From NCBI RefSeq assembly GCF_000764305.2, contig NW_025939286.1:62001-126000 (forward strand): a stretch of 64,000 bases of DNA, given 5' to 3'. Under the pieces are notes generated by a model, which did not search any database, was not told where the DNA came from, and saw only the letters and a list, made by a program, of their open reading frames with translations. Below, in pieces: positions 10,533 to 23,109 of this stretch. How positions within the stretch are numbered: position 1 is the stretch's first letter; each line of letters opens with the position of its first letter. The stretch is from Hyalella azteca (Eukaryota; Arthropoda; Malacostraca; Amphipoda; Hyalellidae). The position numbers were made by a program, and so were the translations under genes.

Positions 10533-12883
10533 GTGAGTATAGCAAGTTATCTGCATGGTTTAGGATCGTCTACCTGTAAGTAATAATCACACACTTGTTG
10601 CCATTATTCGTGATGGTAATCTGATGACCGACCATTCCGGTTATATGCCTATTATTCAAATAAAAAAATGATTAGGACTCGACTGTATGTTTCATGAGTG
10701 GCACTTTTGGAACGAGTCAATGAATTTTCCTGACATAATATTTCCGCCACTGATGTAATCATAAGGAGATGATGTGTATGGCCTGATAACCTTGTGATGT
10801 CCTGTGTTAGGCCGTCATCTCTAATGCTTGTTCATTCATATATTCAATCGAGGGTCTTTGTTCGTATAGTTTGATTTATTCAGAATGGAAACCATCGCGA
10901 ACCGCGCAATGGTTTTCGTACGGTTTCGCGTCAGCTAAGGCTAGTGTAACATTTATACTACAACCAGGAAACCTTCACCGTGTCTACTGGTTGATCATGA
11001 ATCCTTAGTGTGTGGGATAAGTGTGGGAATCCTTAGTGTGGGACTTATCACTTGGAAGGGACAAGTCCTCATGGATCTCGATATCTCAGAATCAAATCCG
11101 CTAGTTCTTACAATCTATCCACTTCATTTATGTTTGCATGCAAAATTCGTTCCCCATTCTCAGGAAATTTATTTTCGAAATCATCTTTCAAGTTAATAGT
11201 GCACTTATTATTCATGAATAATTTGTGCTTAAAGCCTAATGCCAATTATTTTAACCCTCCAGCTACAGAAGATATTGCAAACACCTGCAATAATTTCGAA
11301 GGTATAGCTACAAAATCCTAATCACTCTGACTCGAGAGGGAATCAACGTGATTAAAAACACATATACTCGCTTAAGTGTGCTCAAAACGTATTGAGATGA
11401 GAAATTATTCTGTTTCACTATCCTCTGGATCTGCATCATGAACTAACTATCGGACACAAATGAAAAGTGTTCAGTGATCACGGCTCGGAACTGAACCTGA
11501 AAGTCGAACCTGGTATCACAATTGAATAAAATTATAAATTTGATGGTCATTGAGTAATGCACGGATAACTTGAACTACAAAATTTGGCCTAGATATTTTG
11601 GTAACATATATTTGCTAATTTAATTATACAAATTATCTTCTAGGCGGTGGTCACATTTAAAGTTTGAAGTCAATTCAGCGAAACATGTTTTGGAGGAGAA
11701 AAGGTTAAGTTAAAGGAAATTTATAGCCATTGATACTTCAATTTTATGATCAGACAACAATATCTCAGGCAAAATCAAACGACGACAATATCGCCAGATA
11801 TTGTCGGCTAAATATTCATTACCCGGCTATACATTAAAGTTTTACCTGTGCTCTTTTGAATTGATTAAATTTTCATTGATGAAACGAAACAATGTAGGAG
11901 TACAAGTTTGCACGCGCCAATGAATGCAATATTTAATTACAGCCCTGCACTATATGAAAAAAATGAATGGATATATAAGGGTGGTATACTAAAATAATAA
12001 ATGGATAAATGAATTGATCGGAATTGACAAATAATCGTTTCACACGCACAAGACTCCCATGGCATGTCTTCTGGCAGCCCCAGCGCCTCTCTTCATTTGA
12101 TTTTAACAATAATTAATAACTGGCATTATACCTGCATAATATTAAATTAGGAAGCCGTTAAAAGCAATACCACAATATAATGCAAACTCGTTAAATACGT
12201 CAGTAGGCTGTTTCGTATCCAGAATGTTTTTAAGATTTTCTTAAGAAAACTGTTGTGACCTAAAATATTTGTTACTGAAATTAGCCCAGCTTGCAAATAA
12301 GAGGACCGAAACATACCTTATAGGTTGGGTGATGCAGCCCCACAAGTTCAGTTCATATCTCGTAATGTTAAGACAGTAGATGTCTATACACCGGAGTTAA
12401 CGCTCTATTGTACAGTATAATCACGTATTTATATTTTGTATCCCTAAAGTTATTCAAGGACAAATCAAGGTAAAGGCCCATTCGTAAATTAATTAATCGT
12501 TTGCAAGCATGCACTGAATTTCGCCATAACAGAACTTTAGATAAATACTAAGTGCGTTTGTTATGGCATGAAATTCTGAAAAGTCTTAATTTATGAAGGA
12601 TATATATGCAAGACGGCAATGTAATCTTTCAATAACGATTCAATATATACATACATTTTATATCAGTACCGTTGCTTATAAATACCACCCCATCAGACAC
12701 GCGACCATTTGCAGTTAAATTCAGTCGGCTCAAAAATATTTCAGGGGCCTAATAAGTCTTTTATTTCGCTATTTATCCTCTTAATAATATTTCAGAAAGC
12801 CCCTCTTGATAATAAAGCTAGATAACCTCTTGTGTTTCTACCTATATATTGGTTATGCCTCTTCGTCTAAAAGACGAAGAAGC
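10533..12883 (+). other. Presumed intron, no gene seen
   Basis: AT-rich sequence after the exon A donor. A short imperfect repeat of GAATCCTTAGTGTG occurs at about 11000-11040. No other feature could be supported. Confidence 0.5.
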
Positions 12884-13005
12884 ATATGCTTCTTGATTAC
12901 ACCACAAATTGATTACACCACGCTTCTTGATTACACCACGCTTCTTGATTACAAAAGCTAATCATATGCTTCTTGATTACACCACTTCGTATACCTCTTG
13001 ATTAT
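12884..13005. repeat. 18-bp minisatellite, GATTACACCACGCTTCTT type
   Basis: Five to six imperfect copies built around CTTCTTGATTACACCAC, with some units shortened (AAATTGATTACACCAC). The flanks to about 13120 hold scattered relics such as CCTCTTGATTATGCC and CCTCATGATAAT, so the array was once longer. Confidence 0.85.
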
Positions 13006-15590
13006 GCCCCATGATCAAACCAAGAATAAAACCTCCTGATGTGACCTCATAATAATACCTCATGATAATTATTCCTTTTATTAATGCTAATTAATACTTC
13101 TTCATAATGCCTCTTGTATCAGAACATGTCTGACATTAAGCTTTTACCTTAATAAGCCCAGAGCCTCCAACGAGCGCTCACGGATTAACTGTTATTGATT
13201 TCCTCCCGTCCGCGTCTCATTTCCATGCATTAACGTCTTGTTCAGAGCACTTCTCAATCATAGAAGTAAAATCGAGTAGCACTTCTGTAGCAGCACGGCC
13301 ATATTATTATCGTTGACGTAATTGGCGGTGCCGTGAAATAGAATCGATAGTTTATATTATTTATTCATGCAATAACGCAGTCCATAAGGTGAGCTCGATT
13401 AGCTCGCTCCCCGTTTGAATATTATTGAGCAATATAGCAAATAGTGGTGGGAATAAAGTCTACGCATCATGCATCATATACAGACGAGTCTCTGCCTCGA
13501 CATTTGCTGCTTATTGTTATTTTGCTGATGTGAATTCAACGACTGAATTCACAAGCTAATAGCACAGTTTTCGCCTTCAAACTTGCGACTGTTATATTTT
13601 TTCAAATATACATGCATATTGATCGTAAACATTGTAAATGTTCACGTCACATACAAAAAAATAATCATATTTCTTCATTTTGACAGCGTTTTTCTAGCTG
13701 TTTTCCAAACTGAAATAACCTGCCTACTCAGAATACGTTGAATACCTAGAAATATTAAAACAATTTGGCGTTCATAACAATGCTTGTTTAAGAATTGTAT
13801 TGGGAACTGCTTCACATTGACCACAGGGACCACATGCAGTTGGCATCTGACAAGTTCCTGAGACAATCGTGTCTTTGCACGATTATAGAAGTGAATCAAT
13901 CGTGTCATGCGCCAACAGATAGACTTTACTGAAAATAATGAATTTTATGAAAGGAAAACATTCATAGTAAATTTATTATAACATTATAATGCCTTAAAAT
14001 GTTCTCGCCATCAGAAGTCGCTGCAGCAAAAATGTATCGGATCAAATTTTTTCATGAATCCAACTCTGAATTCGCCAAGCTATAATCATCGAGTGGAAGC
14101 TAATCAGTATTCGATCGGTACAGGGCCATTTCACAGATTTCATCATCAGTTATATCAATTGTAGAATCAGTCGGTTGTCGGGATAAATTCATGCGCATAA
14201 GCCATTGATTCTCAAGTTGAGTATCAGGATTTTCATCAAAAGTTGTTCGATCGAAAGGAGAAAAACATTTCTTACACAGAGTGAAATTTAATTGTTTTGG
14301 GCAAATACCAACTCGATTAAAGCTCATATAATCGACCACTTAATTTCCCGAGATATTTTCGAAACGATTATAGCGAATCCGACTTGATGTTGTACTAGTT
14401 CAGAAAAGCCAACCTTCCATTTCACAGTTGCATTTTTTGACTTCAGTGTCGATTTCAGAATTTTTATAACGAAACACAAGAAGTTTAATTTATACCTTTA
14501 CGAGCAGGACACTGTAATATCCTGATTATTCTGTATTTCAAATTAAATTTGTACTGAAATCAAAGCGGAGAAAAATATATGTCAACAAACGTGGTCTCAG
14601 CATCGTTTAAAATTACCAGGCACATATATACTGCAGCTTAATATGTCACACTCATGTTATACGCCGGTTATGAAATCATTACAACACAGATAAAGCTTTT
14701 TTGTCTCCGTTAATATTTCAAAATTTTTAATGCTGTCTTGTGAACACATTATAATTAAAAGAATGTTATTTTAATCATATACTAGCCATCGTAGTCGACG
14801 AATAGATCACATATAATGCTTGAAGGGAACTTATCCAACTATTTATAATAGTATTAAAAGACAAGTAGGCGGTTCCAAGTTAGTTTCAAAATATTTATTG
14901 AAATTGATTCAGCAAAATATAATCTTAAGAATGAAATAGAAATGAAACTGCATCAAAGCGTGGATAAAGGTTTCGTCCTACGTTAAACGATGTCTCGTAT
15001 GTTGCCAAGGAGTTCTGAGGCAAACAAAGAATAAACGTTATTAATTACCGACAAATTATAGAGTGATTAAGATAATACGGAATTATTTTAGAAATGTGTA
15101 AAATAATTGACACATGTACATACAAATAACTTAACGCAAATGATTGATCTACTTAAGAGGTATTGCAAGCCAGATGAATTTAGTTGGTGTGTAATGGTGT
15201 TGTTAATTAAGCAACATTAGCCCAGCCAGGGCAGTCGGCGGCTGAAGCATTTCGAATGTTGGTGTCACGATAGCAGTTTTTAAAAACCATTGAATATCGA
15301 TGTTTTTAATTTATACGTATTTTAAGTTACACATGTGATACTATTGTGATAGTCTCTACCGTCTCTATCTACGGAGAGTCCACAAGGAGGAGGGGTATAA
15401 AAGTGATGAGGATTAAATGCCTTGCCGATGTAGCTGAGAGGAGGATTGATTTCACGTATGAGACGTTCGAGAGACAGTGATTACTTTCTCGAGTTGAGCA
15501 CAATCCCCGATAGTCTGTCTCTGCATGTCATATTTTTATCACCAAGAAGCAAGCAATAGAGTCATGCATCAGTTTGCCCAAATGAGAGCA
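13006..15590. other. Presumed intron, no gene seen
   Basis: AT-rich sequence. Minus-strand frames at 13675-13908 and 14100-14339 are open for 77 and 79 codons but match no family I know and lack convincing splice context. Confidence 0.5.
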
Positions 15591-15591
15591 G

Positions 15592-15949
15592 ATGCATATT
15601 AGTCTCGCCCCACGTTGCTCCTCATGGCATCATATGCATGGCGATGACATGAATGATGGTGTCGCACATGATGGCGATTCACACGAGTACACCATGATGC
15701 GGCATGTGATGCTGCCACACATGATAATATTACAAATGGTGTTGCTTCTCATTATGATGATTATTATGAGGCTATAAATGATAAAAACTTTAGTGTGATG
15801 CTGCACATGATTGTGCTTAACAAGGTGATTCAAAACATAATTTTAGTGCACATGATTGGGTCAGCAAATTATAATGCAGCACTCGTAAGGCACCAAATGC
15901 TTATTCTGCACATGATGATGTAACATTCTTTGAGTATAGTTATACGATG
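15592..15949. repeat. Degenerate CACATGATG-rich tract next to the minisatellite
   Basis: CACATGAT, GCATGTGATG, GTGATGCTGC and related words recur every 15-45 bp across this tract, which leads into the regular 15-bp array at 15950. It looks like the decayed edge of the same repeat. Confidence 0.5.
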
Positions 15950-16477
15950 GTGGTGCACATGTTGGTGCAGCACATGTTGGTGCAGCACATGTTAGTGCAG
16001 CGCATGTTAGTGCAGCACATGTTAGTGCAGCGCATGTTAGGGCAGCGCATGTTAGTGCAGCACATGTTAGTGCAGCACATGTTAGTGCAGCACATGTTAG
16101 GGCAGCGCATGTTAGTGTAGTACATATTAGTGCAGCACATGTTAGGGCAGCGCATGTTAGTGCAGCACATGTTAGGTTAGTGCAGCACATGTTAGGGCAG
16201 CGCATGTTAGTGTAGTACATATTAGTGCAGCACATGTTAGGGCAGCGCATGTTAGTGCAGCACATGTTAGGGCAGCACATGTTAGTGCAGCACATATTAG
16301 TGCAGCACATGTTAGTGCAGCGCATGTTAGTGCAGCACATGTTAGTGCAGCACATGTTAGAGCAGCACATGTTAGTGCAGCACATGTTAGTGCAGCGCAT
16401 GTCAGTGCAGAGCATTTTAGTGCAAAACATGTTAGTGCAGCACATGTTAGTGCAGTACATGTTAGTGCAACACATGG
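15950..16477. repeat. 15-bp minisatellite, TTAGTGCAGCACATG, about 35 copies
   Basis: Regular 15-bp units vary mainly at AGTGCA/AGGGCA and CACATG/CGCATG. A block containing TTAGTGTAGTACATA between two AGGGCAGCGCATG units occurs twice (about 16095-16165 and 16190-16260), so a multi-unit segment was duplicated. A 5-bp GTTAG insertion near 16171 lies between the copies and shifts the register. Because 15 is divisible by three, several frames stay open on both strands (for example repeats of Cys-Cys-Thr-Asn-Met), but these are artefacts of the repeat. Confidence 0.95.
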
Positions 16478-16739
16478 TGACACTGCACACATTACTTAGC
16501 GCATAAACTGGTACGTCAGTTTCATTCTGCAAGTTGTTTTAATTTATAAAGCAAAATTCTTCAATTGCGACCCAGGTTAAGGGTACGGCGTTGTTCATGG
16601 CTCACATTTTGTCTCTACCGTTGCTGTACATATGCAAAAACATACAACCTACTATTCACTTAGCAAACAGTATCAGATCTTCATTACTAACTATAGTCAA
16701 TTTAACGCTCTTAAACTATGTTCCACTTCGCCGTAACAC

Positions 16740-16872
16740 TTTAACACTTACGATCATTTTTAAAACTTACGATCATCGGGACGCGTATGATCGTAACACT
16801 GAACTTACGATCATCGTAAAACTTACGATCTTCGTGAAACTTACGACCATCGTGAAAGTTACGATCACCTCC
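16740..16872. repeat. ~18-21-bp minisatellite, ACTTACGATCATCGTGAA type
   Basis: About six imperfect copies of AACTTACGATCATCGTGAA, with one region (about 16778-16800) in which GATC-centred words read in inverted order. It follows the 15-bp array after roughly 260 bp. Confidence 0.85.
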
Positions 16873-17084
16873 GGAATGTAGAGAACAGTTGTGCGGAGCG
16901 TCCGCGATGTCTTCTCCAAGTTCAAGGCCACGAACTGTCCTCTATCTCCGGATGCTCAAAAGTGCTTACGTCATCGCAAATCCGTAGCCAATCACCACGC
17001 AGGCTTTTGCAACTAAACCTGGCCAATTACGGATTGCCTGCAACTAAAATTTACAACCGTTGTAAGTTGTTTCAAGTATGGATG

Positions 17085-17590
17085 AACTGGAGGATGATTA
17101 GGTTGATGGTGAGTCTGAAATGTGATTGGCTTGATGTGAAACTTAAAGGGTGATTAGCTCGATGCAAAACCTAGAGCCTGTATAGCATGATGTGAATCCT
17201 GGAGGGTAATTGGCATGAGGTGAGACCTGAAGGATGATTAGCTTCGTGTGGAAACTAGATGGTGATTGTCCCGAGGCGAAACCTGAGGGGTTGTTGGCAT
17301 GATATGAAACCTGGAGCATAATTATCATCATGTGTAACCCGGACGGTGATTGGCCTCGTGTGAAACCTGGATGTTAATAAGCTTTCTGTAAAAATTGACG
17401 GTGATTGCCTTAAGGAAAAGACTTAGATGGTGATCGGTTTAAGGTAAAACCTGAAGTGTGATTGGCTTAATGTGTAACTGGGAGGATGATTGGCCTAATA
17501 TAAAACTTGGAGGGTGATTAACTTGAGGTGCATGAGACTATAGAGGGTGATTGGCTTTATGTGTAGTCTGGGCGGTGATAGGCTCCTGGG
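17085..17590. repeat. Degenerate ~30-bp minisatellite, GGTGATTGGCTTGATGTG type
   Basis: About 16 units each contain GTGATTGGCNTNATGTGAA followed by ACCTGGAGG, with heavy substitution. Spacing is 29-32 bp. The array runs from about 17090 to GCGGTGATAGGCTCCTGGG near 17589. It is much more diverged than the neighbouring 15-bp array, so it is older. Confidence 0.85.
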
Positions 17591-19161
17591 CTTACGATAT
17601 CGGGTCGAATTTCTTAGAATTTCTCCAGATAGCCTACGAACGGCACTCAAAAACACATGATAAAATAGTTGCAAAGAAACAAAAGATATTAAACAAAGTG
17701 TCCCTGAATTTTTTCCGATGACGTAGTTGCCCGGTAATGTCGCTTCTCTGCACTTGGTGCCTACAATAAAATTGTTATGATAATTGAACTGTGGAGGGAG
17801 GGAATGAACAGTATACTAATACTATACAGTACTATAATATACTATACTACTATGCTATAGTGTACTATACTGTACTGTATTTCACTGTACTATTCTGTAC
17901 TGTGCTGTACTGTTCTAAGATAACTCTCATTTCATTGGAAGGTTAAATTTCCTCACAGTTTCTATCGATGGGAAATTTTTGTTCTATTAGCGTTCAGTCA
18001 GCACGTTTTTTCGACAAATTTCTATGAATTCTGCCCGCAAAGGGGCGTTGTTCGGGAATTTGGAATGTGAATACAATAAATATAAACTGCATGATACATG
18101 ACCGCTTCTCTTGCTGATTGATTAATGTACGATTTTTAGATTGTTTCTCCCTGCCGAGAGGAAATTCTAATAGATCGTAAACCGTTTAACGTATGATTTC
18201 ATCCCTGTTTCGGAGGTTGTACAGATAATTGTAAGAAGAGTTGATTGGTGTAGCATCATATAGAAAAATATTCTACGACAGCATCCATCAATCTATATAA
18301 TGCGCACTGAACATATGAACGCTCTGTGTTTCCTCAAGAGTATTGTCGAGTATTAGCGTTGAATATTTTTTCAGGTTCTTGGCAACAGGAATGTAGAATC
18401 AATGAGTTAGAGCCTTGAAATAAAAACTTTCTTAAGCACACGTAGCAGCCTAAGCATACATAAGGGCTGATTTCCCGTCAGTGATTATTTGGTATAGCTT
18501 AGAAAAACCGTACATGGCCGGAGTTACAAACTCATGACTATTTTTGATGGCATGGCATGGATATTTGATGGCAGGGATATCAGATTTCAGTTGCAGGTTC
18601 AAGACAGCATTTTTGGACGTTGACCTGAGCTAGTGACCAGCGATGTGTGAAACAAGACGTCATCTGGCAAGCTTCGGATGCCCAACTCGTGAGTCGTGTT
18701 ACTTATCCAGAGGAACTTTTTTGCTGCAATATTTTTTTTTGCCATTTGTCCCAGCGAGATGAAAACTATTTAGTTATGTTCTGTAGCACGTACCAGTGAA
18801 TTGTTTCGCGGCTGCTTTTCCGAAGACGAAGCATGCATAGGCTCATGTATAAGTATATATAGGTAGGTGTAGATTGTGAGTGGTGAAGAGATCAATGAAT
18901 CGAAGTAATGATGGAATGCAAGAATAAGGAAGTAACTAAAAGGGATCCGAGCTCACAATGAACATAATATAACGTCATTATTTTTGTATGATCTTCGTTT
19001 TTTTGCCTTCGTTATTTGGTATAATTTCACGCATAAATTCTTATCTTTATTTCTTTTGTAAATCATAGCTAAATCTTCCGTAGACAAATTGCGTTCAGAT
19101 TGTTACTTCCTATTTTTCCGAGATGTTAGAAATATTTGAATTAAAAAGAATATTGGAGTTT
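17591..19161. other. Presumed intron, no gene seen
   Basis: AT-rich sequence. The stretch 17810-17925 is low-complexity, made of ACTATAC/GTACTGT pentamers. Nothing else could be supported. Confidence 0.55.
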
Positions 19162-19400
19162 TTAGCGCATTTTCTCATTTATGGAAAAATGCACTATTGT
19201 GCTAGCCATGTCCGTCCGTCTGTCTGTCCGTCCGTGACTTCACGTTTTCGTCGACGAGAAAATGCGCTCTCTGTCACTCACTGCAGTGAGTACTGAGTTA
19301 TATGTCCATCCGTCTGTCTGTCCGTCCGTGACTTCACGTTTTCGTCGACGAGAAAATGCGCTCTCTGTCACTCACTGCAGTGAGTACTGAGTTATATTTT
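19162..19400 (-). repeat. Dispersed module, copy 3 (free-standing, internally duplicated)
   Basis: The module seen inside the two LINE fragments occurs here without LINE protein sequence around it. Its distal part (TCCGTCTGTCTGTCCGTCCG through GAGTTATAT) is present twice in tandem (about 19206-19302 and 19303-19398). The two tandem parts are nearly identical. Confidence 0.9.
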
Positions 19401-22400
19401 TTTGTATTTAGCTTGACACTGAATTTTTAGATAACAATTCCATGATGGATTTGTTATCTGGTATGTATAAGTGCCAAAAATAATATATAATTAGATTTAA
19501 TTCTCATTTCGGGAAAGCTAGAACCTAGAATTAGAAAAACTTAATAATTAGGTTTATCTGAGTTGTATAATTTAAATTTATTTAGTCATACCCAATTAAT
19601 TGAACTTACTTATGAGAGAAAGTTTAAGTTTTCCACACGAAAGTTTCATAAATTACCTATATATATATAGAGCTGGTATCAATATTATCGCATTATGTAA
19701 CGATTTTATTCTAAACAAAGTTTTTTATTCGAAATTTGTAGGCAAGAGGTTGGTACTATACAATGCTCTTGTAAAATGAAATTTTTATTAGTGCTGGTGT
19801 CAACGCAATTTTCACTCAAATTAGAGTCATTGGATTTTATAGAGTAAAACTTTCCGTTTATCTAGAAAGAGAATTTTGCTTCAAAATTCGCTAATGTTCC
19901 AATTTAAAATGTACCCTTGCGAGGCATAATCGGCTCGTAGGTCACAAAGCAGGTGGAGCCCTCTGGAGCCGGTCCTGCAAGTACGTAGAAGGACTCAACC
20001 TGTTCTCGGATTGACACTCAAGTACAAACGTACTACGTAACACCGTTCCGTACTAGATATTTCTTTAACATCATATTGTGGTTTTCATGATGAATTTGGC
20101 TTTATGTATTCTTTAAAATTTTCTAGGATATGAATAATAGCTAGAGATTCATAAGTAAAATATGTAAAAAATTCTAAGCAATGGGTTATGCACCCAATTT
20201 CATGTATCCGTACTAGAACCACGGCCGTGAGGCCCAGGGTTACCAAGGCCTTGCATGTGATTTCGTCGGTTGCAACTTGCAGCTGACTGGGCCGACTCGA
20301 GTGAGACTGGTATTGTTTGCAGTGTTTGATCTACACTATGCGTTATCTGGCGGATAAGAAATGTTTTAAATAAACTCATTTTTAAAAAATGAGCAACTGG
20401 ACTGACAGTTTGGTAAGTTAAATGTGTCGGTTCGATAAATTGGAAGCATTGTAAGTATCTTCCTTACCTGTGTCAGGTTGTGTAAAGGGTAGGAACGAGG
20501 TGTTTTGTTGATAGGTTTCAAGGTTACGCCTGCAATGACGGCTTTAGATGATACTTGGCTCCTTTTAGTCGAAGTTTAAGTGCTTTTGTCGTTCCAACTA
20601 ATGACTTCAAGATTAATCATTGTATAATTTAGGTACCTAGAAAAGTTTGCTGGAAAGAATGTATTTACTACCTTTTTTAATTAAAGGACGACTGAATGAT
20701 CACAATCCTGTCAACTTTACATGTTGAAGTTTACAATACAACTTAGTAGGTATAATTTTTCGTGAGCTTTTAACACCTCGATAAAACCTTTATTAATGTT
20801 TTTTTTTTTAATTCATGGGATTTTCGTAGGCTACCTATTCGAATTCTCAACCATCACCATCAGTTTCTTGTCGTTTTTTCGGACCTTGATTCAGCACTTG
20901 AGGAATATAGGCTAACTGTACCCGTGACCTCAATCCTCAAGATCGAGGACTCACTCCATGACTGCCAACACTCTTTGGAGAAACCCATCGTGGCTCACTG
21001 CTCCAGTATTGCTCTATGAGTCTATGTCGTGTGCATGTTTCTAAATTAGGCTAATCCATTAAAATTACGAGGTCCTTTACTGTAAATTGTGCTCGTAAAG
21101 AATTGTAGAGGGACTAAAGACGCTTAATCGTCTATAAAATATGTGTTTTAACCACAGTTTAAATGGATTTGATGTTCGAAATGATGTCAAAACGAACATG
21201 TAATTATGTTAAATTTAGCCAACAAGCCGGCAATGAAATGTGAGCGGGTAAACCATGTTGGGCTATTGAACGAACAAGAGCTACGTGAAGGTAGTTCTGT
21301 GCTTCATCCTTCTATGTTTTGTACTTTCCAGGCTTCCAGCACCTTAAATTTGTGTTACTTATGCTCACCTCATTGCAATGAAGAGTGAAAATTTAATAAG
21401 AAATGAGCGAAATGGATGTATGTTCATTTATTCAATTATTGCAAGTTAGCGTGTGAATGCGTTTTTTGTTGTTAGTCGGTCTTTAGGCGTAGCTAGTCTA
21501 CCGTCAATGCCAACAGCCAATAACGTCGCCACAGTATATTCAAGTCACCGGCCTTCATTATAAACGTTCTATTTCAGAAACAAAAATTAACCTCGTCCTT
21601 CTAGCGCGGTCAAACTGCTTTTTGTCATCATGTGGTTATCGATCCCTACAAATTGTAGTTCTGAACAGCAGTACGGATACGGTTTTAGTGACAAGCGACG
21701 AGGTAAGTGTATCTGCTGAATGGCCACTTACGGTCATTGACGGTTATTCTTGTGAAATCATAAGAACTATTCACCGACGGTTCTGTAACTGAAATATTTA
21801 AACAAAAAAACAGATATTGTACTAGTGCATTCATCAAATTTCGAGCCACGTGACTCGATCTCATAGGGCGTCATGCTTTTGCTGCTTGACAACTTTATTT
21901 GTGTGAAAAAATCTTCCAACTGCTTTTTGAAGAATTATCTTCACCTGTTAAACATTTCATGCCTTCAAAAAACAATGGAACCTACGTAAAAAAAAATAAT
22001 TTTTTTTTTCTGAACAGGAGTCTAGCTTTCTTAGGTCGTTGTCTCGTTCAACTTCAAGGAGTTAGGATTTTTACAGACATGATCGGAATAATAGTCGAGT
22101 AGATTTGAGTCTAAACTGCCTGAACCTATCGCTTGGATAAATCAATGGCCCTTCGATATATGCATGGACTGCTCTGAGAATTATGATCTAAATTCTAAAG
22201 GAACTCGAAAAAATGCGCTAATATATAAAAAAATTGTTGGAACTCGTCAATTAACCCCCTGGTTGGCATTTGTCATCCGATGCAAAAATTCTCAAATAAC
22301 ATTTTTTTACTGAGATGTCTTCAACAATATTATTGACATATATTTTAATTATGCCTCAGGACTGGTAAATGTATCCTAATTATTTAATATGTTTAATGCT

Positions 22401-22585
22401 TAAATGGGGCCTAAATCATACGACCAAGCAAATACTGATAAGAACTCTCCCGACGTTGGGCGTGGTGAGACGGGATTACCAAACCTAACTTAGTCCCCGA
22501 GGCCTAGCTGAGTTAGACTTGTAAGCAAGCCTTCTTCAATTAAGCAACAGAGACGTCAGCTAAAAGTTTCATAAGGAACCAGATA
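19401..22585. other. Presumed intron, no gene seen
   Basis: AT-rich sequence with only short open frames. No repeat or exon could be supported. Confidence 0.5.
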
Positions 22586-22721
22586 GAAACCGTCTGAAAG
22601 TAGGAAACAGACAATGTGTATAATAATAACTATGTAAATCGATTTCAGTAAGATTTAAGAAACCGTCAGAAAGTAGGAAACAGACAATGTGTATAATGTA
22701 AATCGATTTCAGTAAGATTTA
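22586..22721. repeat. Tandem duplication of a ~70-bp unit
   Basis: Copies at 22586-22658 and 22659-22721 share GAAACCGTC followed by GAAAGTAGGAAACAGACAAT and end GTAAATCGATTTCAGTAAG. The second lacks about 9 bp from the middle. They are otherwise almost identical, so the duplication is recent. Confidence 0.9.
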
Positions 22722-23109
22722 TCTGGCAAGACGAAATTAAGAGTTTCAAAACCTTGCTGTAAAAAGTTGAAAATTATATAATTTAATAATGTTAATTTTA
22801 TTTACACTCTAAATTGATTACCAGCCTGATGGTCATAGAAACTATTCCGCATTGCAACAATTTTAGCTTAATATCCATCCTATAACTAACCATTCGACGT
22901 AACAAGGAATTAGCGTTTGCCCAATTACCTATCTTTTAACTATTGTGTATTTGGTAATTACTTGACGCAACTATTAGAATAGCTGCACTATTTTTTGGTA
23001 TATAGGTAATGTGTATAAAACTATATTAATTGGAATATATTTTGTAATTTCAATTGACGCAGCATTTCTATTTCTATGCTTCTGTCAAAAAATTGCTCTC
23101 ATGTTAATA

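Noticed and set aside
14100..14339. 79-codon minus-strand frame with CPKQLNFTLCKKCF
   Set aside because: A lone Cys pattern does not make a zinc finger, and there is no splice or family support.
15861..16532. 223-codon minus-strand frame of Cys-Cys-Thr-Asn-Met and Leu-Thr-Cys-Ala-Ala repeats
   Set aside because: It is produced by the 15-bp minisatellite, which leaves several frames open on both strands; composition follows the DNA repeat.
15950..17590. CRISPR-like repeats
   Set aside because: Units are adjacent, without unique spacers, and the DNA is eukaryotic; these are minisatellites.
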